From Methanobacterium veterum (GTDB taxonomy: Archaea; Methanobacteriota; Methanobacteria; Methanobacteriales; Methanobacteriaceae), in the NCBI RefSeq assembly GCF_000745485.1, contig NZ_JQJK01000014.1:1-64000 (forward strand): DNA of 64,000 bases. Direction: 5' to 3'. Each line of letters opens with the position of its first letter. The first letter of the stretch is position 1. The notes under the pieces were generated by a model, which saw only the letters and a list, made by a program, of their open reading frames with translations, made no database searches and was not told the origin of the DNA. The position numbers and the translations under genes were made by a program. This document shows, piece by piece, positions 1 to 8,269 of this stretch.

Positions 1-108
1 ACACCGTCGAAAATTCGTAGAATTTTCTGGGTATCAAAAATTCAAGAAATTTTTGAACACCGTCGAAAATTCGTAGAATTTTCTGGGTATCAAAATTCTA
101 TGAATTTT
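1..108. repeat. Tandem 56-bp repeat made of short hairpins
   Basis: A 39-base unit starting ACACCGTCGAAAATTC at 1 recurs at 57, giving a 56-base period. Inside each unit lies a perfect hairpin GAAAATTC-GTA-GAATTTTC with a three-base loop, and a further hairpin CAAAATTC-TAT-GAATTTTG closes the block at about 91-108. It is the same hairpin type seen at 6101-6357, 9013-9055, 21587-21800, 28855-29238 and 60590-60680. The block may extend to the left of the window. Confidence 0.85.
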
Positions 109-848
109 GCAAGCTTTAATTACCTTTTCTTTATTATCCTTAGTATCACCTTAGTTAAACTATTCTTTTAACCATATATTTGTTATATAGTTTAAAAGGT
201 ATAATAAAATAGTACTTAATTAAATATAGTGTCAAACAGGTGCATATTTTAAAGTTAATATCCATGGAATTATAGAATATGCATTTTAGAGAATTTAGCC
301 CTTTGAACTAAAAATGCATAACTAAAATTAATTGTTGAGTATATATTTTAGGAGAAATTAATGTCTTTGACTGAAAAAGTAGAATTTTCTATAATCATCA
401 TTAGTGGTAAATTAATTTGAATTTAACATTGGCTTAGGGACACTCAGTATAGGAGTGTAAGCGAGTGTCCCTAAGTGGTAGGTGTTTGTTTTTTTAGTGG
501 TCTAACACCTTTGAGGGCGTATAGATACAAATTGGTAAAATACGCAATATCCATTATTAATTTTAAATTATTTAAAGTAAATGGTCCATCGTGTGATTTT
601 AATCACATTAACAACAAAATAAAAACATTTAACATTATATTCCACTACAGATAACTATGAATCAAATTTAATTTACATATTAGGCATTATTAGTGGCGTG
701 AATTTATAAATAAAATGGTTATTATGCACATTTCATAGAATTTGTGGCTTATATTCCTAATTAAAAATTTAAATTTAAATTTAATTGTGAAAAGATATTT
801 ATTTATATTAAATCAAATTAAATAATATTTAGATGGGGGAGGCTTATT
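109..848. other. Gene-free AT-rich stretch with one strong stem-loop
   Basis: No reading frame with a ribosome binding site was found. The only clear structure is the double stem-loop at 433-510, listed separately. The rest is AT-rich DNA with no repeat or gene remnant that I could recognise. Confidence 0.6.
433..510. ncRNA. Candidate structured RNA, two stem-loops
   Basis: Bases 433-445 (CTTAGGGACACTC) pair perfectly with 463-475, giving a 13-bp stem with a 17-base loop. Directly after it, 480-486 (AGGTGTT) pairs with 504-510, and a run of seven T lies in that second loop. Two adjacent perfect stems in a gene-free AT-rich region suggest a small RNA or a terminator. Because both arms are symmetric the strand cannot be fixed; T-rich loop and position suggest plus-strand transcription. 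No known riboswitch consensus was recognised and no coding gene follows within 300 bases. Confidence 0.45.
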
Positions 849-1022
849 ATGGGTAAGGAAAAAGCTATTAAAATTTTACGAAAACATTTTAAAGCATTGT
901 ATGATTATGCGGGGATGGAATGGACTTCTGATGATGATAAAGAGTTAGAGCAATTAGTTGATGAACTTGGAGAAATTATCGAAGAAAAATCAGGTTTTCC
1001 AGAATCTAAAAATATTCTGTAG
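849..1022 (+). CDS. Small hypothetical protein, 57 aa
   Basis: ATG at 849 follows a strong Shine-Dalgarno site (GGGGGAGG at about 834-842) and opens a 57-codon frame ending in TAG at 1022. The product is charged and predicted helical, with an acidic middle (SDDDKELEQLVDELGEIIEEK) and no cysteines, signal peptide or membrane segment. I do not recognise a family. The strong ribosome site and clean frame support it as a real gene. It stands alone about 70 bases ahead of the UbiA gene on the same strand and could be cotranscribed with it. Confidence 0.6.
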   Translation: MGKEKAIKILRKHFKALYDYAGMEWTSDDDKELEQLVDELGEIIEEKSGFPESKNIL

Positions 1023-1091
1023 ATATTATTTTGAAGTAAAGATTTCAATAAACTTTAACTGTTGAACATTTAACATATTTGGGACGGGTAA

Positions 1092-2099
1092 ATGCCCCAA
1101 GATATGGACTTTTTTTTAGATATCTTAAATAGTATTAAAAAATATTTATGTAATAATTTATTTAATAATATTATGAAAATTGATGGGGATGCCCTGATAA
1201 AAATCGTTAAATTAGGAAGGCCAGTGTTCCTGTTTGATGGATTTTTGCTTTTCATTATGGGTGCCCTTTTAGCGGTTATTTTCAATGCTGAATTTAGTTT
1301 AACTAAATTTATAATGGGTTATTCAATTTTGCTTTTATGTCATCTTGCTGTTCATTACAGTAATGATTATTACGACTTTAAAACAGACAGCCTTTCAGGG
1401 CCTAGCACTGTTTCTGCAGGTAGTGGTATACTACTTGAAAACCCTGAATTAAAGCAATTTTCAAAGGGATTAGCTATTGCACTTAATTTGCTGTCAGTAG
1501 TTCTTGCAGCTGTTTTCATTATTATTTTTTCATACCCTATTGAATTTTTCTTACTGGCGGTATTTGGTAATTTTTTAGCATGGTTTTACACTGCACCTCC
1601 TTTAAAATTAGCTTACAACAGGCTTGGTGAAGTTTCTAATGCTCTTTATGGAATTTTACTGCCTTCTGCTGGATTTTTTACTTTAATGGGAATGTTAACT
1701 ATTCCTATGTTGATTTTTACTATACCTCTTGCTTTTTCAAGGCTCTTTCTAACTAACAGTGCCAATATTCCAGATATGGAAGGGGATAAACTGGGAGGTA
1801 AAATAACGCTGATTGTAGCAAATGGCCGCAGGTTTGGTTTTAAGTTTATTGGAATTTCCGCATTTATGATGACTTTATCATTTGCTTTAATATCATTTAC
1901 TGGTCTTTATCCTCAGGTTTTAAATTTTAAGGTGCTCACTTTTATTTCAGTAATTCCTTTAAGTTTGGGGATAATGGAGCTTCTAAAAATGCCTTCAGAT
2001 AGAGAATTAGCTACAAAATACGCTACATTTAATATTAAATCAATATTTTTAATTGGCCTTTTAATTAACAGTTATTTTGCATTTTTAATCTTATCGTAA
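1092..2099 (+). CDS. UbiA-family prenyltransferase
   Basis: Integral membrane enzyme of the UbiA superfamily, which transfers a polyprenyl chain to an acceptor and binds the prenyl diphosphate through Mg2+ and two Asp-rich motifs. Both motifs are visible: NDYYDFKTD at residues 91-99 and DMEGDKLGG at 228-236. The 335 residues hold about eight or nine hydrophobic helices. The pattern is closest in feel to MenA-like members, but the acceptor cannot be read from sequence. The ATG at 1092 has only a weak purine stretch upstream (GGGACGGG); the ATG at 1173 (residue 28, MKIDGDALI) lies nearer to the first helix and is an alternative start. A second, more divergent UbiA protein is encoded at 35226-36023. 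Confidence 0.85.
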   Translation: MPQDMDFFLDILNSIKKYLCNNLFNNIMKIDGDALIKIVKLGRPVFLFDGFLLFIMGALLAVIFNAEFSLTKFIMGYSILLLCHLAVHYSNDYYDFKTDSLSGPSTVSAGSGILLENPELKQFSKGLAIALNLLSVVLAAVFIIIFSYPIEFFLLAVFGNFLAWFYTAPPLKLAYNRLGEVSNALYGILLPSAGFFTLMGMLTIPMLIFTIPLAFSRLFLTNSANIPDMEGDKLGGKITLIVANGRRFGFKFIGISAFMMTLSFALISFTGLYPQVLNFKVLTFISVIPLSLGIMELLKMPSDRELATKYATFNIKSIFLIGLLINSYFAFLILS

Positions 2100-2142
2100 A
2101 AATATGGGATGTTATCTTAAAATATAAATGGAGGAAGTTAAT

Positions 2143-2301
2143 ATGAGCTGGTTAATAGATATAGTATGGAAATTTATAGGTTTCTGGCTTCTTTCGAAGT
2201 TTGGAATCTTTGGACGTATTGCAATTGGAATAGCTATATTAAATAGGTTGGTTAAGGGTGTATTTATGATATTTAGAGTTTTAGGCTGGTTTATGGGATA
2301 A
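2143..2301 (+). CDS. Small membrane protein, 52 aa
   Basis: ATG at 2143 is preceded by GGAGG with eight bases between, an ideal archaeal ribosome site, and the frame closes with TAA at 2301. The product (MSWLIDIVWKFIGFWLL...) is almost wholly hydrophobic with scattered Lys/Arg, consistent with one long or two short membrane helices. It follows the UbiA gene by 43 bases on the same strand, so the two may form an operon. Family not recognised; it resembles in style, but not clearly in sequence, the small membrane protein at 60782-60988. Confidence 0.6.
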   Translation: MSWLIDIVWKFIGFWLLSKFGIFGRIAIGIAILNRLVKGVFMIFRVLGWFMG

Positions 2302-2455
2302 ATGATTTCATTTGTATTTTGCATGTAAAATACAAGTTATTTACTTTTTTATGCATTTTTAGCTTATAAATGATTTTTTTTACTTTAATTGGACTTTTAT
2401 TTGGTTTTTTGGTAATATTTGACGTTTTTAAGGCACTTTGATTTTGACCACAACT

Positions 2456-2533
2456 CTTGCATGGTGCAAGTATATATGTGATGAGTGTTATATTTCCTAA
2501 CACTTGCAGTATGCAACTATTGATGTATGCAAG
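2456..2533. promoter_or_regulatory. Clustered TTGCA palindromes upstream of MATE gene
   Basis: Two perfect palindromes occur in the leader of the MATE gene: CTTGCA-TGG-TGCAAG at 2456-2470 and TTGCA-GTA-TGCAA at 2504-2516, with a further half site TGCAAG at 2528-2533. Between them AGTGTTA (2484-2490) pairs with TAACACT (2498-2504). Such 13-15 bp palindromes are typical targets of dimeric MarR repressors, and a MarR gene lies just downstream of the pump (4110). The link is inference from context. The remaining DNA of the 2302-2607 gap shows nothing else. Confidence 0.55.
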
Positions 2534-2607
2534 AGTATTGAACTTGTAATTTTAACAAAATAGAAAAAGGTTAAAGAAAATCTTAATCAAAGATTAGGGG
2601 GTAAAAA

Positions 2608-4026
2608 ATGACAGATGAAACTAAAAATGTAGGTAGCAGGATTAACTTGATAACCGGAGATCCTAAAAGGGCCATAAGAAAATTATCTTTTCCCATGATG
2701 TTAATCATGATCCTTATAGTTAGTTACCAGATAGTTGACAGTATATGGGTGGCAGGACTCGGTGCTGATGCACTGGCTGCTTTAGGGTTTATTTCGCCAA
2801 TATTTATGGTAATTGTAGGGCTTGCACAGGGCTTAGGGGCAGGTGCTACTTCCCTTATAGCCAGGTGTATAGGGGCAAAAGATAAAGATAATGCAGATAA
2901 TGCAGCTATGCATGCAATTTTAATAACAGCCGTACTTTCTGTGGTGCTCCCTGTTGTTTTGATTCTCCTTTTAAAGGATATATTAATTGGAATTGGTGCA
3001 TCAAGTGTGTTAACCCTTGCAACACAATACGGGCAAATTATATTTGCGGGGTCCTTTGCATTACTATTTAATTCAGTTGGGTCCAGTATTTTACGTGCAG
3101 AAGGAGACATGAAAAGGGCTACATATGCAATTGCAATAAGCAGTATACTAAACATGGTTATAGCTCCCATATTTATTTACACACTCAACATGGGAATTAG
3201 CGGGGCAGCAGTAGCTACTGTATTATCATCATCTGTAGCAGCAGTTGCCATATTTTACTGGATACTTATAAAAAGGGATACTTATCTTGCATTTAAATTT
3301 AAAGATTTCCACTTTGATCCAAAGATCATTAAAGATATACTTGGAGTAACCTTACCTGCAAGTGTAGAGCAGTTTATAATGTCTGTGCTGACAGTGGGCA
3401 TTAATGCAATGTTAGTTATTGCCGCTGGAACAACTGCTGTGGCTGTTTATACTGCTGGATGGAGAATCGTGTCAATGGGAATAATTCCTGCTCTTGGAAT
3501 AGAAACGGCCGTACTAACCGTTGCGGGAGTCGCCTATGGTGCAAAGAACTATAAAAATTTAGAGATAAGCTGTCATTATGCCATAAAATTAGGGGTGTTT
3601 ATATCTCTGGTTTTAGCGGTAATAACCTATATTTTTGCCCCAAATATCGCCTGGTTATTTGCTTATTCTTCAAACAGCGGGGATATGATACCAATGATAA
3701 CAGAATTCCTTAGAATTTTCTGTGTATTCTTCATGGCAATTCCATTTGGGCTTGCATCTACTGCTGTTTTCCAGGCAGCGGGTAAAGGAACTACCTCACT
3801 GCTTTTAGTTGTTATAAGAGACTTGGTCTTATCACTAATTGCTGCCTATATCCTGGGAATTGTGCTCCATTTAGGAGCTACAGGAATTTACTGGGGAATA
3901 GTGATTGGTGTTATTTTAGGGTCTGCTGTCAGTTATCTATACTTCAGGCTGTTTTTAAGGGGGTTAAAAAGGGAAAAGATGGGAGATGTGAATATAAGCG
4001 AATTTAAAGGAGAAAGGATAAACTAA
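2608..4026 (+). CDS. MATE-family multidrug/organic cation efflux protein
   Basis: A 472-residue polytopic membrane protein with the two-fold repeated architecture of MATE exporters (about 12 helices, two bundles). Typical signatures seen are the N-terminal PKRAIRKLSFPMM entry helix and the paired segments GLGAGATSLIARCIGAK and VAGVAYGAKNYKN at equivalent places in the two halves. Members expel drugs or metabolites using Na+ or H+ gradients. Start ATG at 2608 follows GGGGG. The MarR regulator gene begins 83 bases downstream in the same direction, after a T-rich stretch (4029-4049), and palindromic putative operators lie upstream, so regulated efflux is likely. The substrate cannot be told. Confidence 0.9.
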   Translation: MTDETKNVGSRINLITGDPKRAIRKLSFPMMLIMILIVSYQIVDSIWVAGLGADALAALGFISPIFMVIVGLAQGLGAGATSLIARCIGAKDKDNADNAAMHAILITAVLSVVLPVVLILLLKDILIGIGASSVLTLATQYGQIIFAGSFALLFNSVGSSILRAEGDMKRATYAIAISSILNMVIAPIFIYTLNMGISGAAVATVLSSSVAAVAIFYWILIKRDTYLAFKFKDFHFDPKIIKDILGVTLPASVEQFIMSVLTVGINAMLVIAAGTTAVAVYTAGWRIVSMGIIPALGIETAVLTVAGVAYGAKNYKNLEISCHYAIKLGVFISLVLAVITYIFAPNIAWLFAYSSNSGDMIPMITEFLRIFCVFFMAIPFGLASTAVFQAAGKGTTSLLLVVIRDLVLSLIAAYILGIVLHLGATGIYWGIVIGVILGSAVSYLYFRLFLRGLKREKMGDVNISEFKGERIN

Positions 4027-4109
4027 TCTGCTTTTTTCTCCTTTTTTTTAAATACAAAAAACATTAAAATTAAAAATAAGGTTACTTAAATATAAAAATC
4101 GGGAGAAAA

Positions 4110-4586
4110 ATGAAAGAAAGAGGACGTTTATCAAAGGAAGAAATTTTGGACATGCCCTTAGGGTCTTTAATAACCACTATCAGCAGATCTCACATGGCTT
4201 TTTTATTTAGTGAAATAGAAAAGTTAGGGATTGGGGGGCAGTTTCAATTTTTAATGGGTTTAGCCCGTGAAGACGGCATAATTCAGGAAGAGCTGGCAAG
4301 TAGATTTCACTTGAACGAAAGTACAATAGCCAGGGCATTGAGAAAATTGGAAGATGCAGGTATGGTCCAACGCGAAGTTGATGAAAACAACCGCAGAAGA
4401 AAAATAATTACAGTTACAGAAAAAGGAAGGGCTGCTGTAGATGCTATTTCAGAAATAGATAAGAAATGGGAAGAAAGAGTTCAGTCTTTATCACTTGATG
4501 AAAAAAACAAATTAAAAGAAATGTTACAGGTTTTGGCCGTTGAATCCATGGAATTGATGTATGAATTCAGGAAAGGAAAGCTTTAA
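4110..4586 (+). CDS. MarR-family transcriptional regulator
   Basis: A 158-residue winged-helix protein of the MarR family. The core DNA-binding region reads IQEELASRFHLNESTIARALRKLEDAGMVQREVDENNRRRKIITVTEKG, that is, helix-turn-helix followed by the wing with basic residues (printed here only as description; key features are STIARALRKLE recognition helix and NNRRRK wing). Terminal helices supply dimerisation. ATG at 4110 follows GGGAG. Same strand as and directly after the MATE pump, so it probably senses a pump substrate and represses the pair through the TTGCA palindromes at 2456-2533. Confidence 0.88.
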   Translation: MKERGRLSKEEILDMPLGSLITTISRSHMAFLFSEIEKLGIGGQFQFLMGLAREDGIIQEELASRFHLNESTIARALRKLEDAGMVQREVDENNRRRKIITVTEKGRAAVDAISEIDKKWEERVQSLSLDEKNKLKEMLQVLAVESMELMYEFRKGKL

Positions 4587-5138
4587 CATTTTATATTCTT
4601 ATTTAAGGCTTAGTTTTATATTTTAATATTTTATATCTGAATTATTCAGTTAGTAACTGTATAACTTATTCAGTGAATAACTTACTCATACTATTCTCTT
4701 TTATGGTGTTTTAGATATTAAGTAAAACAATTTAAAAAATATATATACGCAGGTATCAAAGATGAGTGCCCTTTTATAGAATCCCTTAGCTGGATCTAGA
4801 ATTTGGTCTTAAAGAATAGGCCCTAGCGGGAGATTAGACCTTTAGAGAAATGGAAGTGATTAGTTCCTTAGGAGAGCTTTGCAGTATTTCAACCCGGATA
4901 AAAAGGACGGTAGTTCTACTGAAGGTGCCATAGATGAATCCAATTAAAGGCACCAATCAAATGATTTCATTAGAAGAGACCTCCAAGTGAATTCTATTGA
5001 TGGCTTCTTTTTTAAAGATTTTAATTGGTTTTTTGACGAATTTTATTAGATGTACCCTATAAAAATATAAAAATTTTTTAATTAAGTTTTTATAATAATT
5101 TTATTGATCTAGGATCATGGTCTTAGAAAGGTGGTTTA
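4587..5138. other. Intergenic region with operator-like palindrome and element copy 1
   Basis: No gene seen. Contents: palindrome TTATTCA-G-TGAATAA at 4666-4680 embedded in several ATTAC/AACTTA repeats, like those around the ParA module at 10.0-10.2 kb; then the putative structured element at about 4790-5014, listed separately. It leads into the TPR gene. Confidence 0.6.
4790..5014 (+). ncRNA. Repeated intergenic element, copy 1 (candidate structured RNA)
   Basis: This stretch matches the region 8270-8452 over at least 150 bases. A 22-base block (4897-4918, containing AAAAAGGACGGTAGTTC) is identical to 8332-8353, and the surroundings are similar but diverged. GGTGCC at 4924-4929 pairs with GGCACC at 4949-4954. 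The 3' end (4988-5014, AATTCTATTGATGGCTTC then six T) is identical to 8809-8835 and nearly so to 5999-6025. High local G+C against the AT background, paired segments and a T-rich end suggest a transcribed RNA; mobile-element origin is the alternative. Confidence 0.45.
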
Positions 5139-5930
5139 ATGGGGTTTTTTGATAGATTTAGAAGTTCTAAATCATTGGGTAATAAAGGTTATAAGTTAAT
5201 GAAAGAAAGAAAATACGAGAAAGCTTTAATATATTTAGATAAAGCTTTAGAATTAGACCTCGAAGATATTAGCTCGTTACATAATAAGGGTGTGGTTTTG
5301 AGTTATATTGGTGATGGTGAAAATGCTGTTAGTTTTTTGGATAAAGCCTTAGAATTGAATCCCAAAAATGTGAATGTATGGCATGATAAAGGTTTTATTC
5401 TAATGGAATTTGAAAAATATGATGAAGCAATTGAAAATTTTAATAAAGCCTTAGAATTAGACCCCCAAAATGTCAGAGTATTGTTTAATAAAGGCTTACT
5501 TTTTGGGAAAAATAAGAAATATCAAGAATCAATGGAATGTTTTGATAGAGTTTTAGAAATTGATCCAAAAAATGCTGAAGCATGGTCTGGTAAAGGTTTA
5601 AATCTTTCATCGCTTGAAAAATATGAAGAAGCTTTAAATTGTTATAATAAATCTTTGAAACTTTTTAAATATGATATCATGGCATGGAATAGTAAAGGAT
5701 ACGTGTTAGAAAAACTTGAGAGATATAATGAAGCGTTGAAATGTTTTGAAAAGGTTTTGAAAATAGATCCAAGCAACTTCAATGCATGGTATCTTAAAGG
5801 AGAAACCTTTAAAGAACTCAAACGATACTGTGAATCACTAGAATGTTACAATAAAACTTTGGAATTAAATCCTGATTTTGAATTCGCACTAAAAGCTAAA
5901 GAAGAAGTTTTAAAGTTAATGGAAAAGTAA
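5139..5930 (+). CDS. Tetratricopeptide-repeat protein
   Basis: A 263-residue soluble protein built almost entirely of seven consecutive 34-residue TPR units; each carries the pattern (A/W)-x2-KG-x8-(Y/E)-x2-(A/S)-x5-(K/R)-(A/V)-LE-(L/I)-(D/N)-P. The short N-terminal leader is MGFFDRFRSSKSLGN. TPR arrays form a superhelix for protein-protein contacts; the partner is unknown. TPR proteins of this kind are abundant in Methanobacteriales. Start ATG at 5139 follows GGTGGTTTA. The gene stands alone between two copies of the repeated intergenic element and just before the hairpin array. Confidence 0.9.
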   Translation: MGFFDRFRSSKSLGNKGYKLMKERKYEKALIYLDKALELDLEDISSLHNKGVVLSYIGDGENAVSFLDKALELNPKNVNVWHDKGFILMEFEKYDEAIENFNKALELDPQNVRVLFNKGLLFGKNKKYQESMECFDRVLEIDPKNAEAWSGKGLNLSSLEKYEEALNCYNKSLKLFKYDIMAWNSKGYVLEKLERYNEALKCFEKVLKIDPSNFNAWYLKGETFKELKRYCESLECYNKTLELNPDFEFALKAKEEVLKLMEK

Positions 5931-5998
5931 ATTTTATAGTAAATATCCTTTTAGACACAGGAACTCTGCTAATAGTTAAAATTAAGATTTCAATTAAA

Positions 5999-6055
5999 TA
6001 AATTCTATTAAAGGCTTCTTTTTTTAGCAAATCAATCAAATGGGTCCTTTAAAAG
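5999..6055 (+). repeat. 3'-end fragment of the repeated intergenic element
   Basis: AATTCTATTAAAGGCTTC followed by seven T matches the tail of copy 1 (4988-5014). The next 30 bases (AATCAATCAAATGGGTCC) resemble those after the tail at 8809-8835. No upstream part of the element is present here, so this is a fragment or a separately repeated tail. Confidence 0.55.
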
Positions 6056-6100
6056 GGCCATGTAGCAGTATATGGAATTATAAAATACCACAAAATAAAA

Positions 6101-6357
6101 CCCTCGAAAATCTACGATTTTCGGGGCCTGCAAAATCTACGACTTTGCGGTTCAGGAAATTGAAACATTCGAAAATTCTCAATTTTCGATGTTTGCAAAA
6201 CCTTTGGTTTTGCAACCGTAAAAAATTCTCAATTTTTTACATGTTGAAGAAAATCTATGATTTTCTGAACAGCGAAATTGAAAATTTCGCATGCATTGAA
6301 ATTAAAAATTTCGACAGATTTCCTTCAACGCCAAAAATTCGTAGAATTTTTGAGCGA
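6101..6357. repeat. Array of nine hairpins with three-base loops
   Basis: Nine inverted repeats follow each other roughly every 28 bases. Examples: CGAAAATC-TAC-GATTTTCG, CGAAAATT-CTC-AATTTTCG, TTGCAAAACC-TTT-GGTTTTGCAA, GTAAAAAATT-CTC-AATTTTTTAC, GAAAATC-TAT-GATTTTC, GCGAAATT-GAA-AATTTCGC, CAAAAATTC-GTA-GAATTTTTG. Stems are 6-11 bp and differ in sequence from hairpin to hairpin, while the loop is nearly always three bases. A frame of 108 codons runs through the array (6040-6366) but is explained by the repeats. Confidence 0.9.
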
Positions 6358-6369
6358 ATTTTGTGAAAA

Positions 6370-6850
6370 ACAGGTATAAGTTATTCTTTAAGTATACTGC
6401 GAACTTTAAACCACTTACGTGGCGTCATACGCGCATATTACAAAGACAACATCCTTCGAGGAGCCTGATTATCGTAATATGCAATGTATTGTGAACGTGT
6501 GCAAAAGCCATAAAACAATTACTTTTCAATGCTCTAGCTCAAAGCTTATAAAATAATTCTAATTGTTAATTAATAATTATTAAAGCGGTTGCAAATTAAA
6601 TAGAGTAATTTCACCTGAAACCAAATATATGTATCTCATAGAAGCAGTTGCGAAGCTGAACTTAGATTTTTGACTTGCAAGTATGGAAGGTGAAACTTTT
6701 CATGTTATTGGAAGAGGTTAGTCTAAGATTTTGAGTAAAGTGGAAAAGATATATACTTTAATAAGATTTAAAAATTGTTAGGTGAGTAATTGATATAATA
6801 CCACATATAATCAGGAAAATCCAAAAGGGTAAGATAACTATTAAATCAAT
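6370..6850. other. Gene-free stretch after the hairpin array
   Basis: No reading frame of note. Small inverted repeats occur (CACTTACGTG, CCTTCGAGG near 6410-6460; TTTCACCT at 6609 against AGGTGAAA at 6688). The sequence ACGTGGCG near 6419 recurs near 8901. Possibly decayed repeat DNA. Confidence 0.45.
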
Positions 6851-8155
6851 TCATGACATCAAATCGGTTATATCCTGTGTTTCAGGGTCAAAAGTAATAA
6901 ATTTTCGAAATGATGGAATAAAGAATAGGTTAATAGATACCAGGAAACTTGCTATAAAACAAACTAAAAATATTGTTTTTATAGGGAAAAATTGCGCTAA
7001 AAATCCCCCTGTGACCATAGCAAGAGGTGTAAGCGACATTATCAACATTTCTACAATACCCATAAATTTGCCCATCATGTTGTCTGGGACAACAGATTGA
7101 AGTGATGACATAATAAAAATAGCAATTGCAGATTCTGCAATACCTGCAAGGAATAGCAAAGTGATCATTACATAGAATTCATTTGTTAAAGCAAAGGCTA
7201 TGAAGCATAGATTAGATAAACAAAGACATATGAACATTAATGGAACTTTCTTTGAAGATTCCAAATTTACCACTGAAAGGATTATCATACCTAAAAGCAT
7301 ACCTATGGTGAAGCTAGCCATGGATATTCCATATTTTGCAGGTCCTAAGCCGGGAGAGGTCTGAAAAAGGGGTATAAGAAGTACGATAGTCATGTGTTCT
7401 AGAAAACTAGTGATTGAAAATATTAGTAAAATAGAAGAAAGTCCTTTCAAATTTTTAATGAATGTGAGAGATTCCTTAAGATCTGATATGAAATTTTTTG
7501 AGGTAATATCTGATTCTATATTTTTTGGGATTTTAGCAAAATTTGTAAGAATCCCCGATATTATAAATGATAAACCGTTGAATAAGAACATTAGCGGTGC
7601 ACCTATTACAACATAAGCAATACCTCCAACTGAATTTCCCATAATATCTGCACCATTATTAGCTATGCCAAAAAGAGAATTTGCATTAGTTAATTTCTCT
7701 TTAGGAACCATTTTTGGCAGTATAGAAATTGCTGCAGGATTAAAGAATGCCCCACAAACTCCAAGAATAATGCCTGCTATAAAAACTTCCCACAACTGCA
7801 ACATTCCAAGATATGCAGCGAGGGCTACAATTATAATGGTTATTCCTCTGATAATATCGGCGGATACCATTAATTTTTTTCTGTTAGATCGATCAGCAAT
7901 TACTCCTGCAAAAGGGGATAATAAAACACTTGGTACAAGTGATACGGCCATTAAAGTACCCATAATTGCAGTGGAGCCTGTAAATGCCAGTACCCAAAAT
8001 CCAAGTCCAATTTCATAGATCATATCGCCCATTACGGATATAAATTCCCCTTGTAAAAGTAAAAAAAGACTTAATGATAAAAATTTAGGTTTATCAGGCG
8101 ATTTTTTTTCTAAATGTTCTTTATCATACATATTTGCAGATTCTTCGCTTCCCAT
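6851..8155 (-). CDS. MFS transporter (MFS_3 / macrolide-efflux-like)
   Basis: A 434-residue major facilitator superfamily protein with 12 predicted helices. The loop 2-3 signature appears as GVIADRSNRKKLM, and the N-terminal LFLLLQGEFISVMGDMIYEIGL entry is like that of Mef/EntS-type exporters of the MFS_3 group. Such proteins are drug or siderophore exporters driven by H+; substrate unknown here. ATG at 8155 follows GGAGA (minus strand). A hydrophilic N-terminus of about 25 residues and a C-terminal tail (FDPETQDITDLMS) flank the core. No regulator adjoins; the repeated element copy 2 lies upstream in divergent orientation. Confidence 0.88.
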   Translation of the reverse strand: MGSEESANMYDKEHLEKKSPDKPKFLSLSLFLLLQGEFISVMGDMIYEIGLGFWVLAFTGSTAIMGTLMAVSLVPSVLLSPFAGVIADRSNRKKLMVSADIIRGITIIIVALAAYLGMLQLWEVFIAGIILGVCGAFFNPAAISILPKMVPKEKLTNANSLFGIANNGADIMGNSVGGIAYVVIGAPLMFLFNGLSFIISGILTNFAKIPKNIESDITSKNFISDLKESLTFIKNLKGLSSILLIFSITSFLEHMTIVLLIPLFQTSPGLGPAKYGISMASFTIGMLLGMIILSVVNLESSKKVPLMFICLCLSNLCFIAFALTNEFYVMITLLFLAGIAESAIAIFIMSSLQSVVPDNMMGKFMGIVEMLIMSLTPLAMVTGGFLAQFFPIKTIFLVCFIASFLVSINLFFIPSFRKFITFDPETQDITDLMS

Positions 8156-8269
8156 GTTATTCTCCTGACTTATTTGATTCTACAAATAGTATGCATATCA
8201 AATAGAGGTATTCAGGTATATGTGATGTATAATATATACTTTCAAAATGTCTATCCATAGCAGGGGCTA

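Noticed and set aside
1..108. Possible CRISPR array because of the tandem 39-base unit
   Set aside because: Only two units, the spacer itself is a hairpin of the local class, and no cas gene is present.
2724..3170. 148-codon minus-strand frame inside the MATE gene
   Set aside because: Opposite-strand shadow of a well-recognised gene.
4790..5014. Considered RNase P RNA, SRP RNA or a known riboswitch
   Set aside because: None of the conserved cores of these RNAs could be found, and two diverged copies lie close together.
6040..6366. 108-codon plus-strand frame
   Set aside because: It runs through the hairpin array and its composition follows the repeats; no ribosome site and no protein-like pattern.
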